Positions 26,186 to 37,556 of a stretch of DNA of 64,000 bases are shown here, piece by piece; the stretch's first letter is position 1, and each line of letters opens with the position of its first letter. The DNA lies in NCBI GenBank assembly GCA_028279375.1, contig JANQNW010000018.1:62001-126000 (forward strand). The letters run 5' to 3'. This DNA is from Phycisphaerales bacterium. Its GTDB lineage: Bacteria; Planctomycetota; Phycisphaerae; Phycisphaerales; UBA1924. The notes beneath the pieces are model-generated. The model did no database searches, was not told where the DNA came from, and was given only the letters and a program-made list of their open reading frames with translations. The position numbers and the translations under genes were made by a program.

Positions 26186-27036
26186 GACCGATGCGTAGCC
26201 TCCACAGCACTCTGCGGCTGGCCGCGATCGCCGTGAGCGCCTGTGCGATTGCAGGTGGACTCGCCGGTTGTCGCGGCGAGCGGACGGACAAGCCGCCGCG
26301 TCAGTATTTCCCGGGCATGGATGATCAGGCTCGGTATGACGCGCAGTCCGAGTCCGCGTTCTTCGCTGACGGCCGCACGATGCGAGAGCCGCCTGCTGGC
26401 GTCGTCGCGTATGGCTGGCGCAGCGAACTCTCGTATGGCTCGACACCGGAAGAGGAATCTCGGGCGGCGCGAACTGTAGCGCTCGAGCGGGCGGACATGC
26501 TCCGTGGCAGCCAGGCCGCGTACTACGGGCGCAACGCCGACGGCACGTATGTCGAGCGAATTCCCGTGGGCGATCTCTTCGGACTTGAATCCGGTCAACT
26601 CGTTCCTGCCGGCGAACTTCGCGAACTCGTGAATCGCGGCGAAGATCGTTACATGGTCTTCTGCTATCCGTGCCACGGCGCGCTTGGAGACGGCAAGGGA
26701 CCAGTCGGTACACGATGGTCCGGCGCCGGCCCTGCGAATCTCCTCCTGGAGCGCCTCGCGCATGGAGGCGAGAACGGCCAGGACGGCTACATGTTCGACA
26801 TCATCCGCAATGGCCTCGCGAACGCCCCCGGGCAGTTGCCGGCCTATCGCATGATGGGATACGCGTCGCAAATCAATGAGCGCGACACCTGGGCGATCGT
26901 GGCGTACATCCGCGCCCTGCAGCGATCGCAAGCGACGCCGCTCAGTGATGTCGCGTCCACCGCCGAGCAGGATCGACTGCGTCGATCACGCCCCGCCGCT
27001 CCGCAATCCAGCAGTGAAGAGGAGGGCGACTCGTGA
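26182..27036 (+). CDS. actE: alternative complex III subunit ActE, monoheme cytochrome c lipoprotein
   Basis: 284 residues. A lipoprotein signal ends at the lipobox LAGC (Cys30). A class I cytochrome c domain follows, with CYPCH near residue 157 and an axial methionine candidate in 'AYRMMGYASQI'. The C-terminus is Ser/Arg/Glu-rich. In alternative complex III, ActE is the periplasmic monoheme lipoprotein that passes electrons onward, here probably to the heme fused to CoxB. It overlaps actD by 4 bases and shares a GTGA junction with actF. Confidence 0.9.
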   Translation: MRPMRSLHSTLRLAAIAVSACAIAGGLAGCRGERTDKPPRQYFPGMDDQARYDAQSESAFFADGRTMREPPAGVVAYGWRSELSYGSTPEEESRAARTVALERADMLRGSQAAYYGRNADGTYVERIPVGDLFGLESGQLVPAGELRELVNRGEDRYMVFCYPCHGALGDGKGPVGTRWSGAGPANLLLERLAHGGENGQDGYMFDIIRNGLANAPGQLPAYRMMGYASQINERDTWAIVAYIRALQRSQATPLSDVASTAEQDRLRRSRPAAPQSSSEEEGDS

Positions 27037-28274
27037 GTCACGCCCACGTTGACGTCGACAAGCTGATGAGTCGGGACAACACCGCCTTTCCGGCGGGCGC
27101 CGGCAAGATCCTCTGGATCGGGCTCCTTGCGGCGGGCGTGGTCTGCGCCGCAATCGCCATACTCAAGGCGAAGAACACTGAGGGGCTCGCCGGCTTCCAG
27201 TTGGTCGCCTCGTACCACGCAGGCCTGATGGCGGCGGTCGGGGCGAGTCTCGGCGCGCTCTTCCTTGTCATGGTCTTTCATCAGACGAACGCCGGCTGGT
27301 CAGCGCTGATCCGGCGCCAGGTCGAGAATCTCACTGCCTTCTTCCCGTTCATGATTCTCCTCGGGCTTCCGCTGATCCTCTTCAAGTACGACATCTGGGA
27401 GTGGATGAACACGAAGTACGTGGAGAGTGATCCGCTCTATCAGTCCAAGGCGTCGTTTCTGAATGAGAACTTCTTCTGGATGCGATCGATCGCCTATTTC
27501 CTGATCTGGTTCTGGCTGGCTCGCAGCCTCGTCGGCTTCTCGAAAAGGCAGGATGAGACGGGCGACAAGTGGCTCACCGCCAAAGCGCGCCGCCGCTCGA
27601 GCTACGGCCTTCTGCTCTTCGCGATGACGACGGCTTTCGCCGGCTTCGACTGGATCATGACGATGGACTACCACTGGTTCAGCACCATGTGGGGTGTCTA
27701 TTTCTTCGCCCAGGGCGTCGGCGCCGCCCTCGCGCTGACGTTGTTGATCCTGCTGATCCTGAACATGCGAGGAAAGCTCGATGGATTGGTCACCGTCGAG
27801 CACCACCACGATCTCGCGAAGCTCATATTCGGATTCACCGTCTTCTGGGCGTACATCGGGTTCAGTCAGTACTTCCTAATCTGGTATGCCAATATTCCGG
27901 AAGAGACGGCCTGGTTCGCGCTCCGGAGAACTGGTCCCTGGATGAACTACTCCATGGCGCTCGCGGCCGGGCGTTTTATCGTCCCCTTCCTGATCCTGAT
28001 GCCGCGGCCATTCCGCCGGAATCGCATGATTCTGATGTTTACCTGCGTCTGGATCATCGCTTTCCACGTATTCGATTTGCTCTGGGTGATTCGCGCAGAG
28101 GCGCACGATGGGGCGCACGGCCCGGTTGCGCTCAACGCGTGGGACGCCCTCGCCTTCGCCGGTCCGCTCCTCATTTTCGCCGGCGTCGTTGTGATGAAGA
28201 TCGTCTCGGGACCCCTCGTCCCGCTGAAGGATCCGCGCTTCACGGAGTCATTGGGGCATAAAAACTATGTCTGA
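27033..28274 (+). CDS. actF: alternative complex III subunit ActF, NrfD-like membrane protein
   Basis: 413 residues with about ten transmembrane helices. It is a shorter paralogue of ActC, as in all known complexes. Recognisable stretches are 'HQTNAGWSALIRRQVENLTAFFPFMILL', 'FAGFDWIMTMDYHWFSTMWGVYFF' and 'NIPEETAWF'. The start is GTG, overlapping the actE stop by 4 bases. ActF is thought to contribute a possible proton path rather than the quinol site. The 3' end overlaps the next gene by 8 bases. Confidence 0.9.
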   Translation: MSHAHVDVDKLMSRDNTAFPAGAGKILWIGLLAAGVVCAAIAILKAKNTEGLAGFQLVASYHAGLMAAVGASLGALFLVMVFHQTNAGWSALIRRQVENLTAFFPFMILLGLPLILFKYDIWEWMNTKYVESDPLYQSKASFLNENFFWMRSIAYFLIWFWLARSLVGFSKRQDETGDKWLTAKARRRSSYGLLLFAMTTAFAGFDWIMTMDYHWFSTMWGVYFFAQGVGAALALTLLILLILNMRGKLDGLVTVEHHHDLAKLIFGFTVFWAYIGFSQYFLIWYANIPEETAWFALRRTGPWMNYSMALAAGRFIVPFLILMPRPFRRNRMILMFTCVWIIAFHVFDLLWVIRAEAHDGAHGPVALNAWDALAFAGPLLIFAGVVVMKIVSGPLVPLKDPRFTESLGHKNYV

Positions 28275-28674
28275 TCCACACGCTGAAAACACGGCGACGG
28301 ACTCCGCCTGGGCGGACCCTGATCACACGCTCGAGACTGATGACGAGTGGCATGAGCACACGGGCGAAGAGCCGCCGCAGGTCGCCCATGGCTCGACATC
28401 GCCGGGCGTCATCGCGCTCGTCGGCGTGGTGAGTTTCGCGTTGATGGCCTTCACGGTGTGGGTCATCTTGGTGCTCTTCAACGGTTATCTCGCCGGTGAG
28501 GATTACAGGAAAGAGGATCTTGCCGATCTGGGACGTGACACGGCCGCCGCCAAAGCGGAGGCAACGAGCATTCTCAGCACGACAGGCTGGACGGACCCGG
28601 CCAATGATCTGGTGCATGTGCCGATTGAGGACGCCATCGAGCACATCGTGAAGGAGTATCAGGCAGTCCAGTGA
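28267..28674 (+). CDS. small one-TM protein of the act-cox operon
   Basis: 135 residues. An acidic, His-containing N-terminus ('DDEWHEHTGEEPPQ') is followed by one membrane helix (about 47-72) and a helical tail. I do not recognise the family. Its position between actF and SCO, with 8- and 4-base overlaps to both, argues for a role in complex III or oxidase assembly or stability. Some alternative complexes III have additional single-helix subunits (for example ActG in Roseiflexus), and this could be a counterpart; sequence similarity is not established here. Confidence 0.65.
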   Translation: MSDPHAENTATDSAWADPDHTLETDDEWHEHTGEEPPQVAHGSTSPGVIALVGVVSFALMAFTVWVILVLFNGYLAGEDYRKEDLADLGRDTAAAKAEATSILSTTGWTDPANDLVHVPIEDAIEHIVKEYQAVQ

Positions 28675-29570
28675 CACAGGTCGTCTTCACATATCGCGGT
28701 CCAAGACTCACGCTGCAGCTCTTCGTTGCAGCGCTGGCTCTGTGCGCAATGAGCGTTCCATCCAGTGCTCAACTGCTCCGAGACACCCATCCCGCCGAGG
28801 ATCTTGGATCGGCGATCCATGATCGTCGCGGTGAGTCCATCCCGATGGACCTGATGTTCACGGATGCGATGGGCAAGCCCGCCGCGATTTCGAACTACTT
28901 CGATGGCGAGCGACCGGTCGTCCTGATTCTCGGCTACTACGACTGTCCGCTCCTCTGCACGCTCGTCTTCCAGGGCGCCTACGAGGCTTTCGCCGAGGTC
29001 GACTTCTCGATCGGTGAGGACTATCGCGCCCTCGCAGTGAGCATTGATCCGACGAACACACCGGCGGACGCAGCCTCCAAGCAGGGGGGCTACCTGGCGA
29101 TGTATGGCCGGGACGCCGGTCCTGAGGACTGGGCGTTTCTCGTCTCGGACGCTCGCAGCGTTGAGCGCCTGGCGCAGGCCGTCGGATTCGAATATCGCTA
29201 TATGCCGAAGTCGGACGAGTACTCGCACGGCTCGGCGATCTTCATTCTGACGCCCGAGGGCGTCGTCTCGAATGTCATCAAGGGTGTCGAGTATCCGCCC
29301 AAGCATCTTCGACTCGCGCTCATGGAAGCCGCTGACGGGAACATGGGCAATCTCCTCGATCGCATCGTTCTCTTCTGCCACATCGTCCAGCCCGACGGCC
29401 AGTACACGCTGGCTGCGTTCCGGGTGATGCAGGTGAGTGGTGCGCTGACCGTGCTCGTGCTCGGCGTCGTGATCGGCGGGCTCTTCCTGAGCGGGCATCG
29501 AAAGGCCCGTCGCCTCGAGAGAGGCGCCACAGCGCCTACCCTTCGTTCCCCCAAGACTGCAAGCGCCTGA
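28671..29570 (+). CDS. SCO1/SenC copper chaperone for CuA assembly
   Basis: 299 residues. An N-terminal signal or anchor (about 12-34) precedes a thioredoxin-fold domain with the copper-binding pair Cys92-Cys96 ('YYDCPLLC') and the third ligand His186 ('YSHGSAIF'), which together define SCO. A second hydrophobic helix is near the C-terminus (about 257-277), so the protein is membrane-held with the domain in the periplasm. It delivers copper to the CuA site of CoxB, encoded 28 bases downstream. The start is GTG, overlapping the previous stop. Confidence 0.9.
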   Translation: MTQVVFTYRGPRLTLQLFVAALALCAMSVPSSAQLLRDTHPAEDLGSAIHDRRGESIPMDLMFTDAMGKPAAISNYFDGERPVVLILGYYDCPLLCTLVFQGAYEAFAEVDFSIGEDYRALAVSIDPTNTPADAASKQGGYLAMYGRDAGPEDWAFLVSDARSVERLAQAVGFEYRYMPKSDEYSHGSAIFILTPEGVVSNVIKGVEYPPKHLRLALMEAADGNMGNLLDRIVLFCHIVQPDGQYTLAAFRVMQVSGALTVLVLGVVIGGLFLSGHRKARRLERGATAPTLRSPKTASA

Positions 29571-29598
29571 GGTTTGATTAGGAGGGCTGTCGCCCTCA

Positions 29599-30741
29599 GT
29601 GGACACAGATATGACGATCCTGACGCACACACTGACGCTCGCCCAGGAGCGAGGAGCCCTCGACAGGCTCATCTTCGGGAATCAGGTCGGCAACTCGAAC
29701 TTCGTCGAGTCGCACGACTGGTTGTTCATGTTCATCTTCTGGTTGTGCGTGTTGATGTTCGTGGTGTTGATGGGCGCCGCGGCGTACTTCACTCTTAAGT
29801 ACCGCTACAAGCCAGGCGTGCCGCAGCAGCGCAGCGCCTCACACAACACGCCGCTCGAACTTGCCTGGTCCATCGGGCCGCTCATCGTCATGGCGTTCCT
29901 CTTCGTATGGGGATTCCAGGGCTTCATGGACGCCCACGTGGCGCCGTCCGGCTCTGAAATCGTCAACGTCCAGGCGCAGAAGTGGGCGTGGAATCTCGAA
30001 TATGACAACGGCGCCACAACGCGTGAGTTCACCACTGATCTCTTCGGTGAAGAGGGACAGGGCAAGCAGGTCCCGGTCTTCGCTGTGCCTGCAGGCAGGC
30101 CCATCAAACTGCAGATGATCAGCTCGGACGTCATCCATAGCTTCTGGGTGCCTTCATTCCGAATGAAGTTCGACGTCTTCCCGAATCGCTATACGACGAT
30201 GTGGTTCGAGGCGCAGACGCCGACTGGGCCGGATCCGAAGGATGGGCTCTTTCTCTTCTGCGCCGAGTATTGCGGCGCCGAGCATTCGCAGATGGCGGGC
30301 ATCATCAAGGTGCTTGATCCGCACGACTACAACAAGTGGAAGCAGGAGATGGGCGTCGATACCCGTCCGCCGGTCGAGAAGGGCGCATCGCTCTATGTGA
30401 CGAAGGCCTGCAACTCCTGTCACTCCGTTGACGGCACGCCCAACACCGGGCCGACATGGCTTGACCTCTTCGGCAAGGATCGGGTCTTCACGAATGGCTC
30501 GACTGGCGTCGCAGATGAGAACTACATCAGAGAGTCCATTCTGGAGCCGGCGAGGAACATCGTCGAGGGCTACCCGAATCAGATGAACAGCTACCAGGGT
30601 CAGCTGACCGAGGCGGAGATTCGGAGTCTCATTGCCTACATGAAGACGCTGAGCGAGGCGGGCCGCGCGGCGCTTACTCCTGAAGAAACAACAAGCAGTG
30701 AAGAGTCCGAGGGCGCCGAGGAGCCAGAGAGCGGGGCGTAG
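29599..30741 (+). CDS. coxB: cytochrome c oxidase subunit II with fused cytochrome c (caa3 type)
   Basis: 380 residues. Two membrane helices (about 42-66 and 89-108) are followed by the cupredoxin domain with the CuA ligands His180, Cys221, Cys225, His229 and Met232 ('[13 protein letters not shown]'). A cytochrome c domain follows with heme site C271NSCH, making this a caa3-type subunit. The C-terminus is Glu/Ser-rich. The GTG at 29599 lies 12 bases after AGGAGGG; an ATG at 29611 is the alternative. The fused heme would receive electrons from ActE or ActA, consistent with a complex III-oxidase supercomplex. Confidence 0.94.
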   Translation: MDTDMTILTHTLTLAQERGALDRLIFGNQVGNSNFVESHDWLFMFIFWLCVLMFVVLMGAAAYFTLKYRYKPGVPQQRSASHNTPLELAWSIGPLIVMAFLFVWGFQGFMDAHVAPSGSEIVNVQAQKWAWNLEYDNGATTREFTTDLFGEEGQGKQVPVFAVPAGRPIKLQMISSDVIHSFWVPSFRMKFDVFPNRYTTMWFEAQTPTGPDPKDGLFLFCAEYCGAEHSQMAGIIKVLDPHDYNKWKQEMGVDTRPPVEKGASLYVTKACNSCHSVDGTPNTGPTWLDLFGKDRVFTNGSTGVADENYIRESILEPARNIVEGYPNQMNSYQGQLTEAEIRSLIAYMKTLSEAGRAALTPEETTSSEESEGAEEPESGA

Positions 30742-30760
30742 TGCCGCGCAAGGTGCGATC

Positions 30761-32521
<1,761 letters not shown>

Positions 32522-32557
32522 CGCATTCCCTCGATCATCTCACTGAGCGAATTGACG

Positions 32558-33259
<702 letters not shown>

Positions 33260-33266
33260 CTGAATC

Positions 33267-33797
33267 ATGAGCTCTCACGACGCACACGGACATGACGGCG
33301 GCGGCCACCATGTGGCTCCGAGGAATCTTCTGCTCGGCGTGTTGATCATTCTCCTGATCATGACGGTGCTGACGGTCTACACCGCGCTGTATGTCGATGT
33401 CGGCGCCGTCGGCAATCTGATCATTGCGCTCTTCATCGCGATCTTTAAGTCCGCGCTGGTTGTCGGCTTCTTCATGCACCTGCATTGGGACAACAAGTTC
33501 AATGCGGTGGCGCTCCTCTATTGCCTGCTCGCCATCGGCACCTTCATGCTCTTCACGATCACGGATATTGGATCGCGATCAAAGATTGAGCCGGTGCGCA
33601 ATGAGATCATCCCATCGACCCAGGTCCGGGACGCAATCAATGCCTGGAAGGAGGAGCATGGCGAGGAGGCCTACGAGGCGCGAATGGCCGTGCACGATGA
33701 CGACCATCACGGCGATGATCATGGCGATCACGAGGGAGATGGTCACGGCGATGATGATCACGCTGGCGACGACCACGGGAACGACGAGGATCACTGA
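33267..33797 (+). CDS. coxD: cytochrome c oxidase subunit IV with His-rich tail
   Basis: 176 residues. Three hydrophobic helices (about 20-95) with 'FKSALVVGFFMHLHWD' mark the prokaryotic subunit IV family. A soluble tail of about 80 residues ends in a run of Asp and His, with more than ten His in the last 35 residues ('DDDHHGDDHGDHEGDGHGDD'). The normal family protein is about 100 residues and lacks such a tail. The N-terminus is also His-rich. The tail may bind copper or other divalent metals; this is inferred from composition only. Confidence 0.85.
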   Translation: MSSHDAHGHDGGGHHVAPRNLLLGVLIILLIMTVLTVYTALYVDVGAVGNLIIALFIAIFKSALVVGFFMHLHWDNKFNAVALLYCLLAIGTFMLFTITDIGSRSKIEPVRNEIIPSTQVRDAINAWKEEHGEEAYEARMAVHDDDHHGDDHGDHEGDGHGDDDHAGDDHGNDEDH

Positions 33798-33803
33798 CCT
33801 GCC

Positions 33804-34547
33804 ATGTTCGTAAGTCGCACAAGGACGATCGGTATTTCAATCATCGCGATCTCGGTCGCGGCGATCGCTGTCGGCATGACGGAGATGACGCTCCGGCTCA
33901 AGGAGCGGAGCGAGACCACACCATCACAGCGCTGGCATATCAAGCGGATCAACGATCAGAAGTTCGAGTTCGCCGGCGATCCTGTTGAGATCCGGACGAT
34001 TGAGGGCGACGAAGCGCGCGTGGAACTCCATTGGCGCGATAAGCAGGCCTCGATTCCTGTCACCGGGCGCGATGATCCGCGCCTCAAGGAGCTCACGCGC
34101 CATCACGAGTGGCTCCGAGTCCTCATCATGGTTCAGGTCACAGGCGGAGAGACCGCCAACGAGGCTCTCGAGGCAGGACGAGGGGATCCGAGGCTCGTGC
34201 TCGTCGGTCGTGCCCACGCACCGGGTTACGACTCAGAGACGTGGGGCAAGATCCACCGCAAGAAGTGGGTCTACAACTTCATCTCAGCAACACCGGACGG
34301 ACGTGTCGAGCGATCCGAGAGCACCTTCAAGGAACTCGAGAAACGCACCTGGCAGTTCACGGCGGCAATGATCACGACCGACGTCAACAAGCGGAAAAAG
34401 GCGACCTTCGTCGATGACGGATTCGAAGATCTTGGCTGGTCCTGGGCCGTCGCGCGCTCAGGCGTTCTCGGCCTCGTGATCGGCCTCATGGTCTTCGGGG
34501 CGTCCTTCGTCCGGTCGCCGCGAGAGCCTGAACCCAGCCTCGCGTGA
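33804..34547 (+). CDS. two-TM protein at the end of the oxidase operon, function unknown
   Basis: 247 residues. A hydrophobic N-terminal helix (about 8-28) and a C-terminal helix (about 217-235) enclose a beta-rich soluble domain of 185 residues ('QRWHIKRINDQKFEFAGDPVEIRTIEGDEARVELHW', 'KKWVYNFISATPDGRVERSES'). With this topology the domain would face the periplasm. I do not recognise the family. It starts 6 bases after coxD, so it is probably co-transcribed and may help oxidase assembly. A small hairpin follows the stop. Confidence 0.6.
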   Translation: MFVSRTRTIGISIIAISVAAIAVGMTEMTLRLKERSETTPSQRWHIKRINDQKFEFAGDPVEIRTIEGDEARVELHWRDKQASIPVTGRDDPRLKELTRHHEWLRVLIMVQVTGGETANEALEAGRGDPRLVLVGRAHAPGYDSETWGKIHRKKWVYNFISATPDGRVERSESTFKELEKRTWQFTAAMITTDVNKRKKATFVDDGFEDLGWSWAVARSGVLGLVIGLMVFGASFVRSPREPEPSLA

Positions 34548-34555
34548 CGGGCACA

Positions 34556-34579
34556 CCGGAGGAGGCCTATCCTCCCGGG
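34556..34579 (+). promoter_or_regulatory. hairpin enclosing a GGAGGAGG before the MFS gene
   Basis: GGAGGA (34558-34563) and TCCTCC (34570-34575) are an exact inverted repeat with flanking CC/GG. The hairpin sits between the stop of the upstream gene and the GTG at 34581. It hides the only Shine-Dalgarno-like sequence of the MFS gene, so it may limit its translation. No T-tract follows, so a classical terminator is less likely. Confidence 0.3.
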
Positions 34580-34580
34580 C

Positions 34581-35939
34581 GTGCGTCTCTCAAATCCAAA
34601 TCCTGTCGCTGAGGCGGTCGCCGTCGAGGTGGACGCTGTCTCCGCCGTCGACGAGCGGGACGCGAGCCTGAATGGTGTCGTAACGCCAGTTGAGACGTCG
34701 GCAGGAACTGCCCGCCTCACGAGGATTCGATATTGGATCCTCGTCTCGTCGCACGCCATCACGGACATCTATCCCGCGTTCATCTTCTCGCTCATGGTCG
34801 CTCTCGAGGCGAGGCTCGATCTGACAAAGGCGCAGACCGCATTCGTCATCGCGATCAATCCAATCGTCAGTGGGTTGGCACAGCCGTTCTTCTCCTGGTT
34901 CGCGGACCGGTTCAACACGCGCATCTTCGGCCCCCTCGGCCTCGCCATGGGCGCTCTCTGTCTTGGGCTGATAGGTCATGCCCGAACCTTCGATCAGTTG
35001 ATCGCGCTGCAGGTCATCGGCATCGCGGGCATCGGGGTCTACCACCCGATTGCGTCGGCAGTCGCCGGACGCCTCAGCCACGAGCGCGGCAAACTCATGG
35101 AGGGCAACCTCCGCAGGGCGCGCGGGCAGGGACTGTCGATCTTCTTTGCGGCAGGGATGATTGGCGGCGTACTAGGGCCACGCGTGGCGACATTCGTCAA
35201 CGAAGCATCCTGGCTCGGACTCGAGCGCCTCGACCTGCTGATCCTCCCGGGAGTGCTCTTTGCGGTCGTGCTGTGGCTCGCCATTCGGCGAACGCCGCAC
35301 AAGGACGAATCCGTTCCTCAGACAATCTCATCCAGCGCCGATCGCGTTCCTGAACTTGGTCGCAAGCGATTCACGATCGGCGTCCTGTTCTTCGTGAACT
35401 CCTGCCGCTTCCTCGTGAATATCGGCGTCATCTATCTCTTCGGACGCTGGGCCGAGACAATCCATCCACAGAGCGTTCAGCAAGCGACCACGCTCCACGG
35501 CTACATCCTCTCCGCCTCGGCGGTCGGAATGGGAGTCTCGGCGCTGGTCGTGGGTCGGTATGTCCACGCCGGTCAGGAGAGAGGCGCGATGATCCTTGTT
35601 TCACTGCTCACTGCCCCGCTGATCTTCCTGATGCCCTTCGCGGGTCCAATCTCAATGGCGCTCCTCGGATTCCTGATCGCGTTTGGCTACTTCGGCCTGG
35701 TCCCAGCCTCGATCTCGCTCGCTCACCGTCTGCTCCCCGGTGCGACCAGCGCGACAGCCAGCCTGCTCCTTGGTTGCGGATGGGCAGTCTCGGCGTCGGC
35801 GCCATTTATCGGTGAGGCCCTGATCGAGCGATTTGGTCTCTTCGAAGCATTCGCAGTCTTCGGCATCCTGTTGGCGCTGGCCGGCGTCCTCTCGTTCTTT
35901 CTGCCTGCGGATCTCATCAAGTCGACGGCGGATGACTAG
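34581..35939 (+). CDS. major facilitator superfamily transporter, Fsr-like
   Basis: 452 residues. About 48 soluble residues precede roughly twelve membrane helices. 'ILVSSHAITDIYPAFIFSLMVALEARLDLTKAQTAF' and 'GIAGIGVYHPIASAVAGRL' resemble the fosmidomycin-resistance (Fsr) group of drug efflux proteins, with the MFS loop between helices 2 and 3 as 'SWFADRFNTR'. The substrate is unknown. The start is assigned as GTG at 34581. It follows the oxidase operon on the same strand after 33 bases, but its function gives no reason to tie it to respiration. Confidence 0.82.
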   Translation: MRLSNPNPVAEAVAVEVDAVSAVDERDASLNGVVTPVETSAGTARLTRIRYWILVSSHAITDIYPAFIFSLMVALEARLDLTKAQTAFVIAINPIVSGLAQPFFSWFADRFNTRIFGPLGLAMGALCLGLIGHARTFDQLIALQVIGIAGIGVYHPIASAVAGRLSHERGKLMEGNLRRARGQGLSIFFAAGMIGGVLGPRVATFVNEASWLGLERLDLLILPGVLFAVVLWLAIRRTPHKDESVPQTISSSADRVPELGRKRFTIGVLFFVNSCRFLVNIGVIYLFGRWAETIHPQSVQQATTLHGYILSASAVGMGVSALVVGRYVHAGQERGAMILVSLLTAPLIFLMPFAGPISMALLGFLIAFGYFGLVPASISLAHRLLPGATSATASLLLGCGWAVSASAPFIGEALIERFGLFEAFAVFGILLALAGVLSFFLPADLIKSTADD

Positions 35940-36106
35940 GGAGCGGGCAGCCGCCCGGGGTTGATCGCCTTGGCGGCGCGTGTGGACAAGCTTGCGGAAC
36001 ATGTCGGCTCCTGGCGGGGACTGTCGTCGGCTGTGATTCACAGGACGCGCAGGTATGATCCGCCGGTCAACGGATTGGCCCCTTGTCCACGGAAGCAGAC
36101 ACCGCC

Positions 36107-37024
36107 ATGAGCAGCCTCAAGAGCGATCGCGTCCTCGAGACGAAGACCGCGTCACCTACCCGGGTGCCCTCTGAAACGAAGTTGATCGACCTGATGGACG
36201 GCGCCAGCCGCCACGAGATCAAGGTGCATGACCACGGATTCGTGGCGCTCCTCGATGTCATGCCGAGACTTGTTCCCGAGGGACAAACCGCGGACCAGGC
36301 CATCGTGCAGGCGGCGCGCGTCTCGTACGGCGCTGGAACGAAACGCGTCAACGAAGACCGCGGCCTTCTCCGATATCTGCTGCGACATCGCCACACAACG
36401 CCATTTGAGATGGTCGAGTTCAAGTTTCACTGCGCCATGCCGATCTTCGTGGCTCGACAGTGGATCCGTCATCGCACGGCGAACGTCAACGAATACTCCG
36501 CGCGCTACTCGATCATGCCCGACCGTTTCTACAGGCCGTCGATTGAGAACGTGCGCAAGCAGTCCACGACGAACCGGCAGGGGGGAGACGAGCCGATCGA
36601 CGTGTCGACGGCTGAGGAGTTCCTCGACTACCTCGAACGGGCCGAGAAGACGCACGCCGAATACATGGATCTCAATGAGAAGGGTGTCGCAAGGGAGTTG
36701 GCTCGCATCGGATTGCCGCAGAGCCTCTACACCGAGTGGTACTGGAAATGCGACCTCCACAACACGCTGCGATTCCTCTCGCTGAGACTGGATGCGCATG
36801 CGCAGCAGGAGATCCAGGACTTCGCAGCCGCGATGCTCGAGCTGATCCGGCCGATCATCCCGATCACGATCGAGGCGTTCTGGGACTACGAGAAAGAGTC
36901 GATGCGACTGACACGCCTTGAGATCGAGGCGATTCAGCGTGGTAGCGCAGAGATTGCGAGCGACAATAAGCGAGAGCAGCGTGAATGGGCCGAGAAGCGT
37001 GAGCGCCTCGGTCTCACCGACTGA
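36107..37024 (+). CDS. thyX: FAD-dependent thymidylate synthase
   Basis: 305 residues. The ThyX motif RHRxxxxNExSxRY is present as R121HRTANVNEYSARY. It makes dTMP from dUMP using methylenetetrahydrofolate and FAD, independent of the ThyA route. 'RNLYTEWYWKCDLHNTLRFLSLR'-type residues near 200-225 ('QSLYTEWYWKCDLHNTLRF') and 'RLDAHAQQEIQ' are further family features. The N-terminal 35 or so residues are not conserved; the ATG at 36107 is used although a TTG at 36083 is in frame. The 167-base gap upstream shows no further gene. It is convergent with the next gene. Confidence 0.95.
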   Translation: MSSLKSDRVLETKTASPTRVPSETKLIDLMDGASRHEIKVHDHGFVALLDVMPRLVPEGQTADQAIVQAARVSYGAGTKRVNEDRGLLRYLLRHRHTTPFEMVEFKFHCAMPIFVARQWIRHRTANVNEYSARYSIMPDRFYRPSIENVRKQSTTNRQGGDEPIDVSTAEEFLDYLERAEKTHAEYMDLNEKGVARELARIGLPQSLYTEWYWKCDLHNTLRFLSLRLDAHAQQEIQDFAAAMLELIRPIIPITIEAFWDYEKESMRLTRLEIEAIQRGSAEIASDNKREQREWAEKRERLGLTD

Positions 37025-37031
37025 TCTGGAC

Positions 37032-37418
37032 TCAGGGATCGCGTGATGGATGATCGGCCTGTCCGAGGCGCTCACCGATCAGGCGGAGCTTGCGCTTGTG
37101 GAGCTCCTGCTTCTCCTTCTCAGTCAGGCCCTGCTCGTCGAGCGAGGACCGCACGGTGAGTGGCGCGTTCCGGAGCGCCTCGGCGCGAAGGCGTTCCGCT
37201 TCGGCCTGGTCCCTGGAAGCGCCAAGAATCACCTGCTGGCCGGGCCGCGGCTTCGACGCAACCGCCTCCAGACCGAGCTGCTCGGTGAGCGAAGTTGTCG
37301 CGAGGCCCTTCCCCTGCAGGCTTCCGAAGACCTTCTCGAGGATGTCAGGAAGCTGCCAGGCCGCTACGGCAATTCCAACCATGAAAATGATCGGACGGAT
37401 CATTCGTCGCTTGTTCAT
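37032..37418 (-). CDS. single-span membrane protein with helical tail, function unknown
   Basis: 128 residues. A hydrophobic helix at about 8-25 follows a short basic N-terminus ('MNKRRMIRP'), so the remainder probably lies outside the cytoplasm. Residues 65-125 are highly charged and helical ('RDQAEAERLRAEALRNA', 'TEKEKQELHKRKLRLIGERL'). I do not recognise the family. It ends 7 bases from the convergent thyX stop and follows rnhA on the same strand after 138 bases. Confidence 0.55.
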   Translation of the reverse strand: MNKRRMIRPIIFMVGIAVAAWQLPDILEKVFGSLQGKGLATTSLTEQLGLEAVASKPRPGQQVILGASRDQAEAERLRAEALRNAPLTVRSSLDEQGLTEKEKQELHKRKLRLIGERLGQADHPSRDP

Positions 37419-37502
37419 GCGAGCGAGATCGGTCCGACTCCGGTGCGATTCCGCGACCGTTCGAGAGGCGTCACAATATTGAGTCAGGCTGAGCCGACTG
37501 CC

Positions 37503-37532
37503 CCTCCTGAGGAATAGAAGCGGATCAGGAGG
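37503..37532 (-). terminator. hairpin downstream of rnhA
   Basis: CCTCCTGA (37503-37510) and TCAGGAGG (37525-37532) are an exact 8-base inverted repeat around a 14-base loop, 24 bases past the rnhA stop. There is no T-tract on the minus strand, so factor-independent termination is uncertain. Confidence 0.3.
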
Positions 37533-37556
37533 CTCCGGGAATACCCGCGCGCCTGA

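Noticed and set aside
35940-36106. Terminator from GGGC/GCCC hairpin after the MFS gene
   Set aside because: The stem is only five or six bases and has no T-tract; too weak to list as a feature.
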